A stretch of DNA of 64,000 bases from Vicinamibacteria bacterium (GTDB taxonomy: Bacteria > Acidobacteriota > Vicinamibacteria > Fen-336), in contig JAMQGV010000005.1 of NCBI GenBank assembly GCA_025994075.1, forward strand, positions 62,001 to 126,000. The letters run 5' to 3'. Position 1 is the stretch's first letter. Every line of letters begins with the position of its first letter. The position numbers and the translations under genes are program-made. Shown piece by piece: positions 1 through 9,914 of the stretch. Under the pieces are notes generated by a model, which did not search any database, was not told the origin of the DNA, and worked only from the letters and a program-made list of their open reading frames with translations.

Positions 1-1
1 G

Positions 2-400
<399 letters not shown>

Positions 401-411
401 ACGCCTCGCTC

Positions 412-1773
412 CTAGTGCGGCAGGCCGAACAGCAGGTACGACGCGCACAGAGCCGCCAGCGTCCAGGCGCCGGGCGACACCTCGCGGGCGCGGCCCGCGA
501 ACACCTTCATCAGCGGCCACAGCACGAGGCCCGCGGTCAGGCCGTTGGCGATGTTGTAGGTGAACACCATCAGGCTCAGCGTCGCGAAGGCCGGGAACAG
601 CTCCGTGAGGTCGTCGAAGTCGAAGCGGCGCGCCTCGGCCAGCATCAGCACGCCGACCACGACCAGCGCCGGCGCGTACGCGTAGCGCAGCCGCTGCAGC
701 GGCTCGACCAGCGGCAGGAAGAACAGGCAGCCGAAGAAGAGCAGTGCCGTGACCACGGCGGCGAGGCCGGTGCGCGCGCCCTCGCGGATGCCGGTCGCCG
801 ACTCGATGTAGGCGCCGCTCGTCGAGGTGCCGAGCAGGCCGCTGACCGTGCAGGTGGCGGCGTCGACCAGCATCGGCCGCTCCAGCTCCTTCGGGTCCTT
901 GTCCCCGACGCCGAGCCCGACCATCGTGCCCAGCGTGTCGAGGAACGCCATCAGGAACAGCGTCAGCAGCACCGGCAGCAGCGCGGGCTTCAGGACGCCG
1001 ACCACGTCGAGCTTGAACGCGATCGGTGCCAGCGAGTACTCGCCCGTGAACGGCAGCGCGAAGACGCCCTTCGGCGCCTCGCCGTGGCCGAGCAGCGCGC
1101 CGACGAGGGCGGTGCCCGCGATGCCGACGAGCAGCGCGCCCTTGACCCGGCGCGCCATCAGCGCCGCGGTCAGCACGAAGCCGAACACGGCCAGCTTGAC
1201 CCGCGGGTCGCCCAGGTTGCCGAGCTTGACCGGCACGTCCGGAGCGCGCAGCGCGCCGCTTCCGGGGTCGGCCAGCGCCGCGGCCGGCATCCCGGTCACG
1301 AAGCTGGTGACGACGCCCGCCTCGTAGAGGCCGATCAGGGCCAGGAACAGGCCGATCCCGACCGCGAAGCTCGCGCGCAACGTGGGCGAGATCGCGGCCG
1401 CCAGCCACTGCCGGAAGCCCAGCCAGGTGATCACCAGGAACAGCAGGCCGGAGAGGAACACGGCGCCCAGCCGCTGCTCGAGGGTGACGCCCAGCGCCGC
1501 CAGGCCGAAGGCGATGAACGCGTTCTCGCCCATGTACGGCGCCACCGCGATCGGCCGGTTCGCGTACAGGCCCATCGCCAGCGAACCGAACACCGCGGCG
1601 AGGATGGTGGCGACCGTGGACGGACCGACCGGCAGCCCGGCGAACGACAGGATCGCGGGATTCACCACGACGATGTAGGCCATGGTGACGAACGTCGTCA
1701 CCCCGCCCAGCACCTCGGTGCGCAGCGTGGAGCCGCGCGCGGCGATGCCGAAGCGGGCGTCGAGGCCGCTCAT
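412..1773 (-). CDS. NCS2-family purine permease (AzgA-like)
   Basis: A 453-residue polytopic inner-membrane protein of the nucleobase:cation symporter-2 group, AzgA/GhxP/PbuG branch, expected to import adenine, guanine or hypoxanthine with protons. The N-terminus has the family pattern EVLGGVTTFVTMAYIVVVNP, and the motif GENAFIAFG lies in the substrate-binding half-helix. There are about 12-14 hydrophobic segments, and the length is normal for the branch. It is the last gene of the minus-strand run and starts 4 bp after the trkA stop, so it is probably co-transcribed with the potassium system. Exact substrate is not readable from sequence. Confidence 0.93.
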   Translation of the reverse strand: MSGLDARFGIAARGSTLRTEVLGGVTTFVTMAYIVVVNPAILSFAGLPVGPSTVATILAAVFGSLAMGLYANRPIAVAPYMGENAFIAFGLAALGVTLEQRLGAVFLSGLLFLVITWLGFRQWLAAAISPTLRASFAVGIGLFLALIGLYEAGVVTSFVTGMPAAALADPGSGALRAPDVPVKLGNLGDPRVKLAVFGFVLTAALMARRVKGALLVGIAGTALVGALLGHGEAPKGVFALPFTGEYSLAPIAFKLDVVGVLKPALLPVLLTLFLMAFLDTLGTMVGLGVGDKDPKELERPMLVDAATCTVSGLLGTSTSGAYIESATGIREGARTGLAAVVTALLFFGCLFFLPLVEPLQRLRYAYAPALVVVGVLMLAEARRFDFDDLTELFPAFATLSLMVFTYNIANGLTAGLVLWPLMKVFAGRAREVSPGAWTLAALCASYLLFGLPH

Positions 1774-1777
1774 CGTT

Positions 1778-2431
1778 TCAGTCGTGGGTGCGGGTCAGAG
1801 CCGTGAGGTCGACGTCGCGGCCGATCACCACCAGGATGTCGCCCTCCTTCACCTCGTAGGGCGCGCCGGGCACCAGGTCGAGGCGATCGCCGTTCTTGAT
1901 CGCGACCACCAGCACGTTGTGGCGGGCCCGCAACTGGAGCTGGCCGAGGGTGCGGCCGAGGAACACCTCGGGGGCGCCGATCTCGACCAGCGAGAAGCCG
2001 ACGCCGATCGGCAGGTACTCGACGATGTTCTTGGCGCCGAGCGAGCTGGCGAGGCGCAGCGCGGTCGAGCGCTCGGGGTGCACGACCTCCGAGGCGCCGA
2101 CCAGCCGCAGCACCTTGCCGTGGTCGTCGGAGACGGCCTTGACCACGATCCGCTTGCAGCCCAGTTCCTTCAGGTAGAGGGTGACCAGGATCGAGGCGTC
2201 CATCCGCTCGCCCATCGAGACGATCACGGCGTCGCACGAGGCGACGTCGAGCGCGCGCAGGTTGTCGACGTCGGAGCAGTCGGCGACCACGGCCTGCGTG
2301 ATCTGGTCGCGCAGGTCCTGGACCACCGTGTTGTGGGTGTCGATCCCCATCACCTCGTGCCCGGCGTCGAACAGCGCGCGCGCCACGTGCGCCCCGAACT
2401 TGCCGAGCCCGATCACCGCGAAGCGTGCCAT
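1778..2431 (-). CDS. trkA: TrkA/KtrA-type potassium channel regulator
   Basis: A 217-residue cytosolic protein with one RCK unit: TrkA_N (residues 1-120, Rossmann motif VIGLGKFGAHVA) followed by TrkA_C (about 135-215). The length matches KtrA, not the doubled TrkA of enteric bacteria. In the family it forms an octameric ring that gates the KtrB/TrkH subunit in response to ATP/ADP or NAD(H). Its ATG shares a base with the TrkH stop (TGATG), so the two subunits are translationally coupled. Confidence 0.93.
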   Translation of the reverse strand: MARFAVIGLGKFGAHVARALFDAGHEVMGIDTHNTVVQDLRDQITQAVVADCSDVDNLRALDVASCDAVIVSMGERMDASILVTLYLKELGCKRIVVKAVSDDHGKVLRLVGASEVVHPERSTALRLASSLGAKNIVEYLPIGVGFSLVEIGAPEVFLGRTLGQLQLRARHNVLVVAIKNGDRLDLVPGAPYEVKEGDILVVIGRDVDLTALTRTHD

Positions 2432-3789
2432 CAGCCCACCATCACGTTCTCTTCCGCGTAGCGGAAGTGCCCCTTCTCGCGCCGGCTCGCCACGGCCAGC
2501 GACAGCGTCAGCGGCCCCACGCGGCCCGCGAACATCATCAGGACCACCAGCACCTGGCCCGGGCCGCTCAGCCCGGCCGTCACCCCGGTCGACAGGCCGA
2601 CGGTGCCCAGCGCCGACACCACCTCGAACAGCAGGGCCAGGAAACGGGTGTTGGCCGTCAGCGCGGGCTCGTTGCCCAGCTCGGTGACGACGAGGGCCAG
2701 CGTCGCGAACAGCACCAGCGTGACCGAGAGCAGGGTCAGCGTCAGCGCCCGGTCCATCGTCGCTTCAGGAACCGAGCGCTCGAAGACGTGGGCACGGCGG
2801 CGCCCGCGCGAGCGCGACCGCACCAGCGCCAGCAGCAGCGCGAAGGTGGTGACCTTGATGCCGCCCGCGGTCGAGCCCGGCGCGCCGCCGACGAACATCA
2901 GCGCCATCGTGACCAGCAGCGTCCCGGCCGCCGCCTGGTCGAAGGCGATGGTGTTGAAGCCGGCGGTCCGCGCCGCCGCCGACTGGAACCACACCGCCAG
3001 CGCCTTCTCGCCCGCCGACAGGTCCTTCAGCTCGTTGTTCCACTCGAGCACCCCGAAGGCCAGGGTGCCGCCCGCCAGCAGCCCGGCGGTGGTCGCCAGC
3101 ACCAGCCGCGCCTGCAGGCTGAACGCGTGGGGCTGCCTGCGCCGCAGGCGGTCGAAGACCCAGTCGCGCAGCTCGAAGGTGACCAGGAAGCCGAGCCCGC
3201 CGACGATCACGAGGCCGGTGATCACCAGGTTCACCCAGAGGTCGCCGCGGAAGCGGACCAGGTTGTCGCTGAACAGCGAGAAGCCCGCGTTGCAGTAGGC
3301 CGAGACGGCGTGGAACACGGCGGAGAAACCCGCGTCCGGCACCCGGTCGCGCCAGGCGAACCACAGCGCCAGCGCGCCCACGCCTTCGACGATCAGCGTG
3401 AAGCGCAGCACGTGGCGCAGCAGCCGCCGCAGCTCGTGGGTCTGCGAGTGGTGGATCGAGTCGAGCACCGCGGCGCGGTCGCGCATGCTCATTCCGCGGC
3501 CGACGACGACGGCGACGAACAGCGCGAAGGTCATGATGCCGAGGCCGCCGCCCTGCACCAGCAGCAGCAGCACGACCTGGCCGAACTCGGTGAGGCGAGT
3601 GCCGGGGTCGATCACCGTGAGGCCGGTGACGCACACGGCCGAGGTCGACATGAACAGCGCCTCGAGCGCGGTCAGCGGCTTGCCGGTGGAGGCCATCGGC
3701 AGCATCAGCAGCACGGTGCCGACGAGGATCGCCGCGGCGAAGCTGCCGACGAGCAGGGCCGCCGGCGACAGTTTGTCCGCGGAGCGCAT
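2431..3789 (-). CDS. TrkH/KtrB potassium transporter, membrane subunit
   Basis: A 452-residue membrane subunit of the Trk/Ktr/HKT superfamily, which moves K+ (with or without Na+) across the inner membrane. All four pore loops are visible, each with its filter glycine: TSAVCVTGLT, SAYCNAGFSL, ARTAGFNTI and SALGTVGLSTG. The length is typical of KtrB. It starts 16 bp after the upstream kinase gene stops and ends overlapping trkA, so kinase, channel and regulator probably share a transcript. That arrangement makes K+ uptake a possible target of the kinase, which is inference only. Confidence 0.93.
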   Translation of the reverse strand: MRSADKLSPAALLVGSFAAAILVGTVLLMLPMASTGKPLTALEALFMSTSAVCVTGLTVIDPGTRLTEFGQVVLLLLVQGGGLGIMTFALFVAVVVGRGMSMRDRAAVLDSIHHSQTHELRRLLRHVLRFTLIVEGVGALALWFAWRDRVPDAGFSAVFHAVSAYCNAGFSLFSDNLVRFRGDLWVNLVITGLVIVGGLGFLVTFELRDWVFDRLRRRQPHAFSLQARLVLATTAGLLAGGTLAFGVLEWNNELKDLSAGEKALAVWFQSAAARTAGFNTIAFDQAAAGTLLVTMALMFVGGAPGSTAGGIKVTTFALLLALVRSRSRGRRRAHVFERSVPEATMDRALTLTLLSVTLVLFATLALVVTELGNEPALTANTRFLALLFEVVSALGTVGLSTGVTAGLSGPGQVLVVLMMFAGRVGPLTLSLAVASRREKGHFRYAEENVMVG

Positions 3790-3805
3790 GGCGTCGGCGG
3801 GGATT

Positions 3806-6166
3806 CTACGGCTTCCGCCGCCCGGCGACCGGCAGGCCGGCCGAGTCGAGCCGCGCCGCGAGCGCGGGGAACCGGCGCAACGGGTCCGCCTGCGGCTCGT
3901 GGCGCGCGTAGGCGAGCCAGGGCGAGCGCTCCTCGATCGCGCGCTCCAGCCACGTCGCGGCGCGCTTCTCGTCGCCCAGCGCGGCGTGCACGGCGGCCAC
4001 CCGGAACGGCGGCAGGTAGCCGCCGCGGGCGCGGCGCCCGATCTCGGCGAGATCGGCCCGCGCTTTCGCCGCGCGCCCCGCCTTCGCGTGCACGAGCGCC
4101 GTCCAGAACGGCGCGTCCACGCCGTCGTCGCCGGCCCGCGCCTGCTGGGCCGCGGCCAGCGCGTCCGACAGCTCCCCGCGCCGCGCCAGGGCCAGCGACA
4201 GGTAGCCGTGGGCCCAGTAGAACTCGGGGTCCTTGGCCAGCACGCGGCGCAGGCCGACGACGGCCTCCGCGTCGCGCCCCGCGTAGAGGTCGACCCGGGC
4301 CTGGTTGACCTGGATGATCAGCGACAGCGGGTCGAGCCGTCGCGCGAGCAACAGCTCGCGGCGCGCCTCGTCGAAGCGGCCGGCCGACATCAGGTAGAGC
4401 GCGAACCAGTGGCGGGCGTTGGCGAGGTCGGGCTTGCGGGCGATCGCCCGGCGGAAGCCGGCCTCGGCGCCGGGGCCGTCGAGGTCGTAGACGAAGCGGA
4501 TCATGGCCAGCGCGGCCTCCGCCTCGGCCAGCTCGGGGTCGAGCTCCAGCGCCCGCAGCGCCGCCGCTCGGGCCTGGGGCCGCGTCTCGCGCGGCGGCGC
4601 GCCGGCCAGCGCCACCCACGCGTCGGCCAGTCCGGCATGGGCGAGCGCGAAGCGCGGGTCGCGCTCCGTGGCGCCGTCGAACAGCTCGATGGCGCGGCGC
4701 AGGCCCTCCTCCGTGCGCCGCTCCCAGTGGTAGCGCCCCTGCAGGTACAGGCGGTGGGCTTCTTCGGAAGCCGTGCCGCCCGCGGCCAGCCGCTCGCGCT
4801 CGGCGGGCGTGAGCCGCGGCCGGATGCGGTCGAGGATGTCGCGCACCAGCTCGCGTTGCACCTCGAGCAGCCGTCCAGCCGGCTTCTGGTAGCGCCACGC
4901 CCAGACCGGCGCGGGCTGCTGCGGGTCGACCAGCTCGATCGCCACCCGCAGCGAGCCGCCGACCAGCGTGACCCTCCCGGTGACGACCACCGCCACGCCG
5001 AGGTCGGCGGCGACGCCTTCGACGTCGAGGTCGCGCCCGCGCTGGCGCAGCGCGGCCTGGCGCGGTGCGACGCGGACCCCCGGCAGGCGCGACAGCGCGT
5101 GGCCGAGGCTCTCGGCGAGGCCGTCGCCGACGTACTCGGCGCCCGCTTCGCCGCCGACGACCGCGAACGGCAGCACGGCCACCGAGTCGTAACCCGCGGG
5201 AGGCGGCTGCCGGCGGAACGCGAAGCCGAGCGCGGCGGCGACGGCCAGCGTGAGGGCCCCGACGCCGGCGAACAGCCGCCGCTGCGACCGCCAGCGCCGG
5301 CCGCGTCCCGCGGTCGCCGTCGGCTGCTCGGCCGCCACCAGCTTGCGTCGCACCGCCAGGAGCTCGGTGCGCAGCGCGGCCGCGGACGACGGGCGCTGCT
5401 GGCGGTCCTTCTCCAGCGCGTGCCGGACCACGGCCTCGAGCTCCGCGGGCAGCGTCGGGTCGATCTCGCGCAGCGGCTGCGGCGGGCGGCGCAGCACCGC
5501 CTCGAAGGTGAGCGCCGGCGTGCGGCCCGAGAAGGCAGGCGTCCCCGCCAGCATCTCGTGGAGCACCGCGCCCAGCGAGAACAGGTCGGAGCGGGCGTCG
5601 ACTTCTTCGCCGAACGCCTGCTCCGGCGACATGTAGGCGAGGGTGCCGATCAGCGCGCCGCCGGTCTGCACGCCGTCCTCCTCGTCGCCGACCTCGAAGC
5701 TCTTGGCGAGGCCGAAGTCGAGCACCTTGACGCGCCCGCGCTCGGTGAGGAACACGTTTCCGGGCTTGAGGTCGCGGTGCACGATGCCGACCCGGTGCAT
5801 GGCGTCGAGCGCGTCGCACAGCTCGATCGCGACGTCGACGGCGCGCTCCGGCGGCAGCGGGCCGCGGCCGAGGCGGGCGCCGAGCGTCTCGCCCTTCAGC
5901 AACTCCATCACGATGAAAGGGCGGCCGGCCTCGTCGTGGCCGATCTCGTGGACCGTGCACAGGCTGGGGTGGGAGAGCTGCGACGCGGCCCGCGCCTCGA
6001 GCGCGAAGCGCCCCAGCGCCTCGCGGTCGAGCGCGTAGTACTCGCGCAGGAACTTGAGCGCGACGTGGCGGCCGAGGCGGGTGTCGCGCGCCTCGTAGAC
6101 GACGCCGATGCCGCCTTCGCCCAGCTTCTCGAGCACCTCGTAGGGGCCGACCCGGCGGCCGATCAA
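3806..6166 (-). CDS. PknB-type Ser/Thr kinase with TM and TPR region
   Basis: About 786 residues. The kinase domain (8-270) has glycine loop GEGGIGVVY, Lys38 in VALKFL, HRDLKPGN at 130-137 and DFGLAK from Asp150. A single transmembrane helix follows (299-317). The outer part begins with a CadC/adenylate-cyclase-like segment (YDSVAVLPFAVVGG; VVVTGRVTLVGGSLRVAIELVD) and ends with TPR-like repeats. I chose TTG at 6166-6164 as the start because it overlaps the preceding stop (TTGA) and puts the first residues directly before the kinase fold; no ATG lies nearby. The frame is open far upstream, but that stretch is antisense to nothing and overlaps the previous gene. The fixed gene order with its upstream kinase suggests that they act together. 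Confidence 0.88.
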   Translation of the reverse strand: MIGRRVGPYEVLEKLGEGGIGVVYEARDTRLGRHVALKFLREYYALDREALGRFALEARAASQLSHPSLCTVHEIGHDEAGRPFIVMELLKGETLGARLGRGPLPPERAVDVAIELCDALDAMHRVGIVHRDLKPGNVFLTERGRVKVLDFGLAKSFEVGDEEDGVQTGGALIGTLAYMSPEQAFGEEVDARSDLFSLGAVLHEMLAGTPAFSGRTPALTFEAVLRRPPQPLREIDPTLPAELEAVVRHALEKDRQQRPSSAAALRTELLAVRRKLVAAEQPTATAGRGRRWRSQRRLFAGVGALTLAVAAALGFAFRRQPPPAGYDSVAVLPFAVVGGEAGAEYVGDGLAESLGHALSRLPGVRVAPRQAALRQRGRDLDVEGVAADLGVAVVVTGRVTLVGGSLRVAIELVDPQQPAPVWAWRYQKPAGRLLEVQRELVRDILDRIRPRLTPAERERLAAGGTASEEAHRLYLQGRYHWERRTEEGLRRAIELFDGATERDPRFALAHAGLADAWVALAGAPPRETRPQARAAALRALELDPELAEAEAALAMIRFVYDLDGPGAEAGFRRAIARKPDLANARHWFALYLMSAGRFDEARRELLLARRLDPLSLIIQVNQARVDLYAGRDAEAVVGLRRVLAKDPEFYWAHGYLSLALARRGELSDALAAAQQARAGDDGVDAPFWTALVHAKAGRAAKARADLAEIGRRARGGYLPPFRVAAVHAALGDEKRAATWLERAIEERSPWLAYARHEPQADPLRRFPALAARLDSAGLPVAGRRKP

Positions 6167-7896
6167 CGCCCGCCCTCCGCGCAGGCCGCGGCCGCCCGTT
6201 CCCACTCGGCCGCTCGCCGCGCCGCCTCCTCGAGCCCGATCGCGCGTGCCGCGCGCGCCGCCGCCGCCAGCTCGGGGCAGCTCGCGCCGAGCGCGGCGAG
6301 CCGAAAGCGCGCGTCGGCCGCGAGCAGCGCCAGCCGCGCGTCGGCGGGGTCGGCGGCCGAGAGCTCGGCGAAGAGCGTCCGCGCCCGCTGCAGGCGCACC
6401 CGGGCGCCGGGCCCGCCCAGTTCTCCGAGCCGGGCCTCGGCGGCCGCCCAGCGGCGTCGCACCTGGGGGTCGGCGACGTGCGCGGAGAGCTGCGCCGCGC
6501 GGTCGAGCTCGTGCTCGAGCCGGCCTCTCGTCGTTTCGTCGAGGGCAGCGACGTCGTGTTCCGCGAGGCTCTCCTCGACCGCGTCCAGCGCCGCGGCCGC
6601 CGCGCGCCTCGACTCCTCTGCCGCGCGGGCCGCGGCGCCGGCATCGACTGCGCCCGCGCCGGCGCCGCCGAGCCACAGCGTCGCCACGCCGGCCAGCCCC
6701 GCGGCCACGACGAGCGCAGCGGCGGCCAGGCTGCGCCGCCGCGCGAAGCGACCCAGGCGCCGGGTCACCGGCAGGGTGCGGGCCGCCGGGATGCGGCCGG
6801 CGAGGTGGTGCCGCAGGTCCGCGGCCAGCGCCGCGACCGAGGGGCAGCGCTCGTCCGCCGACTTGGCGAGCGCGTGGGTGACGATCGCGTCGAGGTCGCC
6901 TGCGAGTTCGTCCGCGAGCGCCTCGGCCCGCGGGTCGCCGGGGCGGTCGGCGCGGACCAGGGCCGACGGCGGCTGCGGCGCGTCCACCAGCATCGCCTTG
7001 AGCAGCGCCTCGGGCCGGCCGCGGGTCGTCACGCGATACGGGCGGCGACCGGTCAGCAGCTCGCACAGCACGACGCCGAGCGCGTACACGTCGCTGCGCT
7101 CGTCGACCGGCTCGCCCAGCACCTGCTCCGGGCTCGCGTAGTCGATCGTCATCAGCGCGGCGTGGGTGACCGTCGACATCGCCTGCGCCTCGTCGCCGCC
7201 CGGCAGCAGCTTGGCGATGCCGAAGTCGAGCAGCCGCGCCTCGCCGGCGTGGGTGACCAGGATGTTGGCGGGCTTGAGGTCGCGGTGCACCACGCGCCGG
7301 CCGTGGGCGTATGCGACCGCGTCGCACACCTGCAGGAACAGCTCGAGCCGGGCCCGCGTCGACAGCTCGCGGCGCTCCGCCCAGGCGGTCAGCGGCAGGC
7401 CGTCGATCAGCTCCATCGCCAGCCACGGCGAGCCGGCGTCGGTCACGCCGGCGTCGAGCAGCCGCGCGATCCCCGGGTGGTCGAGCGCGGCGAGGATCGC
7501 CTCTTCCTTGTAGAAGCGCTCGCGCAGCTCGCCGGCGGCGAGGCCGTGGCGCATCACCTTGACCGCGATCGGCGTGCGGGTCGGGTCGTCGAGCCGGTGC
7601 GCGCGGTACACGGCGCCCATGCCGCCCACGCCCAGCTCGCCGTGGATCTCGAACGGCCCGATCCGGCGCGGCGGCGCGCCCGGCTCCGCGCGATAGTCCT
7701 CGAAGGCGTGGACCGGCTTCTCGAGGAACTGCGGTTCCGCGGCCGCGTCGCCCGCGGCCAGCAGCGCCAGCACCTCGTCGCGCAGCGCCGCGTCGTCGCC
7801 GCAGGCCTGCTCGACGGCCAGTCGACGCCCCGCGGGCGACGCCGCCACCGCCGCCTCGAACGCCAGCCGGATGCGCGCCCAGCGCTCGGGCTTCAT
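6163..7896 (-). CDS. PknB-type Ser/Thr kinase with TM segment
   Basis: 577 residues. An N-terminal helical region (1-75), like those in acidobacterial and planctomycete kinases that start with MKPERW, precedes the kinase domain (79-370). Gly loop GVGGMGAVY, Lys113 (IAVKVM), HRD at 204-206, DFGIAK from 224, and the APE-equivalent YASPEQV are all intact, so the enzyme should be active. One transmembrane helix lies at 389-411. The outer C-terminal domain is Ala/Arg/Glu-rich, helical and possibly TPR-like. It starts 39 bp after the serine hydrolase stop, and its own stop overlaps the TTG start of the next kinase. Confidence 0.92.
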   Translation of the reverse strand: MKPERWARIRLAFEAAVAASPAGRRLAVEQACGDDAALRDEVLALLAAGDAAAEPQFLEKPVHAFEDYRAEPGAPPRRIGPFEIHGELGVGGMGAVYRAHRLDDPTRTPIAVKVMRHGLAAGELRERFYKEEAILAALDHPGIARLLDAGVTDAGSPWLAMELIDGLPLTAWAERRELSTRARLELFLQVCDAVAYAHGRRVVHRDLKPANILVTHAGEARLLDFGIAKLLPGGDEAQAMSTVTHAALMTIDYASPEQVLGEPVDERSDVYALGVVLCELLTGRRPYRVTTRGRPEALLKAMLVDAPQPPSALVRADRPGDPRAEALADELAGDLDAIVTHALAKSADERCPSVAALAADLRHHLAGRIPAARTLPVTRRLGRFARRRSLAAAALVVAAGLAGVATLWLGGAGAGAVDAGAAARAAEESRRAAAAALDAVEESLAEHDVAALDETTRGRLEHELDRAAQLSAHVADPQVRRRWAAAEARLGELGGPGARVRLQRARTLFAELSAADPADARLALLAADARFRLAALGASCPELAAAARAARAIGLEEAARRAAEWERAAAACAEGGR

Positions 7897-7935
7897 GCGC
7901 TCACCCGCGGGCCCGCCAAGGCGCGACGCGGCCCT

Positions 7936-9642
7936 TCAGTTCCGCGGCAGGCGGCGCGCGGGCATGTCGCGGCCGCCCTGGTGGAGGACGAGGCTGTCGA
8001 CGCGGCCGTCCGCGCCGCGCACGAACGTGAGCTGCGCGTCGACCACCTTCAGGAAGAACTCGGTCTCCGAGGAGGGGAACACCTCGACCTTCGCCTGGCC
8101 CGTCGCCTGGGTCATCAGGCGGTCGCCCTCGCGGGTCACGCTGAGCACGAAGCCCGGCTGCAACTCGTACTCGCCGACGTAGGCGTCGTAGAGGGCGGGG
8201 TCGACCTTCGCCACGCTGCGTTCCGCCGCCGCGTCGGCGATGCGCTCGCAGCGCTGCGGCTCGCGGGCGTCGTCCGCGAAGAACAGCATGGCGGTGGTGC
8301 GGCCGCTGGCGTCGACCTCGAACTCGAGCCGCGACAGGCTGCCCGGGTAGAAGAACGCCGTCTCCGAGGCGGGCTGGATCTCGAGCCGCGCGCCGCCGCT
8401 GCGCTGGGAGTAGAGCTTGTCGCCCTCGAGCGTGATCGTGCGGGTCGCGTCGCCTTCGATGCGGTACACGCCGACGTGGCGGCGCAGCACCTCGGGGGAG
8501 ACCTTCACCGCGACCGGCTCGGGGAACGGGTCGCCGACGGCGATCGCGGCCAGCTTCTTCGCCACGAGCCCGGGGTCGGTCTTCGGGCTGTCGCTGTTGG
8601 CGAGCACCGCGACGTAGACCTTCTCGTCCGGCAGCCGCGTCGCGTAGGTGGAGAAGCCGAAGATGCCGCCGCCGTGCTCGATCGCGCGCCGGCCGCGCAG
8701 CTCGGAGATCGCCCAGCCGTACCCGTAGCGCGTGGGCTTGCCGTCCTTCGTCGCGTACGGCGTCCACGCCTTCGCGAGCGACGCCTGCCTGACGAGCTTC
8801 TCGGTGTAGAGCGCCGCGTCCCAGCTCGCGAGGTCGTCGACCGACGCGGCCAGCGAGCCCGCGGAGTAGGGCTGGGTCATGCTCAGGTAGCGGGCGTTGA
8901 CGACCGTCCCCTCGTGCTCCGAGTAGCCCGCGACGCGGCCCTTGATGAGCGGCCCGTTGCTGCCGTAGTGCGCGCCCTTCATGGCGAGCGGGCCAAAGAT
9001 CCGCTCCTGCAGGAACGCCTCGTAGCTCTTGCCGGACGCCTTCTCGACGATCGCGCCCAGCATCACGTACGCCGAGTTGTTGTAGCGGAACTGCTCGCCG
9101 GGGGCGAAGTTCATCGGCTCCTTCTTGAAGCCGTCGATCAACTCGAGCGGCTTCAGGTCGGCCAGGATCCGGTCCTCCATCCAGCCCGGCATCCCCGTGT
9201 AGCTCTGGATCCCGGAGCTGTGGGTCAGCAGGTGCTCGATCGTGATCACGTGGCCGTGGGTCGGGTAGCCGGGCAGGAACTTCTCGACCGGGTCGGAGAG
9301 CGAGAGCCTGCCCTCCTCGGCCAGCATCAGGATCGCCACTGCCGTGAACTGCTTGGTGATCGAGCCGAGGCGGAACACCATGTCGGGCTGCAGCGGCACG
9401 CCGAGCTCGAGGTTCGCCATCCCGTACGCCTTGCGGAACAGCACCTTGCCGTCCCTGACCACGATCGCGGCCGCCCCCGGCTGGTCGGCCGGGTAGGCGG
9501 CCTTCAGCACGGCATCCATCGCGGCCGCGGGCCCGGAGGCGGCGGGCCGTGGCGCAGCCGTCGCGGGGGCCGCCAGTGCCAGAGCCAGCGTGGCCACCAA
9601 CGGCAGGAGCACCCGCGGCAGCGGGCAGTGACGCGAGTTCAT
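7936..9642 (-). CDS. Secreted class C beta-lactamase-fold serine hydrolase
   Basis: 568 residues. A signal peptide (1-29, VATLALALAAPATAA) precedes a penicillin-binding/AmpC-like domain (about 40-370). The SxxK motif is GSITK, the second motif is Tyr-Asn-Asn (RYNNSAY), and the third-motif position reads EHGGG. The C-terminal 190 residues form a separate beta-rich lipocalin-like region seen in family members that act as esterases or D-aminopeptidases. Start chosen at the ATG behind GAGGAGG, which begins the signal peptide. Substrate unknown: the family includes esterases, peptidases and inactive homologues, and resistance to beta-lactams should not be assumed. Confidence 0.9.
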   Translation of the reverse strand: MNSRHCPLPRVLLPLVATLALALAAPATAAPRPAASGPAAAMDAVLKAAYPADQPGAAAIVVRDGKVLFRKAYGMANLELGVPLQPDMVFRLGSITKQFTAVAILMLAEEGRLSLSDPVEKFLPGYPTHGHVITIEHLLTHSSGIQSYTGMPGWMEDRILADLKPLELIDGFKKEPMNFAPGEQFRYNNSAYVMLGAIVEKASGKSYEAFLQERIFGPLAMKGAHYGSNGPLIKGRVAGYSEHEGTVVNARYLSMTQPYSAGSLAASVDDLASWDAALYTEKLVRQASLAKAWTPYATKDGKPTRYGYGWAISELRGRRAIEHGGGIFGFSTYATRLPDEKVYVAVLANSDSPKTDPGLVAKKLAAIAVGDPFPEPVAVKVSPEVLRRHVGVYRIEGDATRTITLEGDKLYSQRSGGARLEIQPASETAFFYPGSLSRLEFEVDASGRTTAMLFFADDAREPQRCERIADAAAERSVAKVDPALYDAYVGEYELQPGFVLSVTREGDRLMTQATGQAKVEVFPSSETEFFLKVVDAQLTFVRGADGRVDSLVLHQGGRDMPARRLPRN

Positions 9643-9677
9643 GAGGGCCTCCTCGGTTCTGCGGGGACCCGCAAAGC

Positions 9678-9914
9678 CTAGCCCGATTTGCGAGGGCGGC
9701 GGACCACGGCCAGGGCCAGCCACGCCCACGGCGCGCCGGGCATCACCAGGTCGAAGACGTCGATCGGCTGGAAGCTCTGGCCGCGGAACAGCCACAGCAG
9801 CTTCTCGACCACGTGGGGCATCGGCGCGTACGGCGCGAGACCCAGCGTCAGGCAGGCCAGGGCCGGCAGCAGCAGCCGCTGGCCGAGGGTGGGCCCGCCC
9901 TGCGCGTCGCTCAT
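9678..9914 (-). CDS. Small two-helix membrane protein, unknown function
   Basis: 78 residues with two hydrophobic segments (about 11-30 and 58-72) and a basic tail ending RRPRKSG. I do not recognise a characterised family. Its ATG overlaps the methyltransferase stop by 4 bp (ATGA), and the conserved-looking core (LFRGQSFQPIDVFDLVM) is unlike random translation. It lies between the methyltransferase and the serine hydrolase and is most likely an accessory membrane protein translated with the methyltransferase. Confidence 0.7.
   Translation of the reverse strand: MSDAQGGPTLGQRLLLPALACLTLGLAPYAPMPHVVEKLLWLFRGQSFQPIDVFDLVMPGAPWAWLALAVVRRPRKSG

Noticed and set aside
3398..7141. Long plus-strand open frame over two kinases
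   Set aside because: Antisense to two clear kinase genes with correct motifs; composition is low-complexity.
7936..9642. Reading the serine hydrolase as an antibiotic-resistance beta-lactamase
   Set aside because: The motifs show the fold only; family members mostly act as esterases or peptidases, and the C-terminal lipocalin-like part is not found in AmpC.
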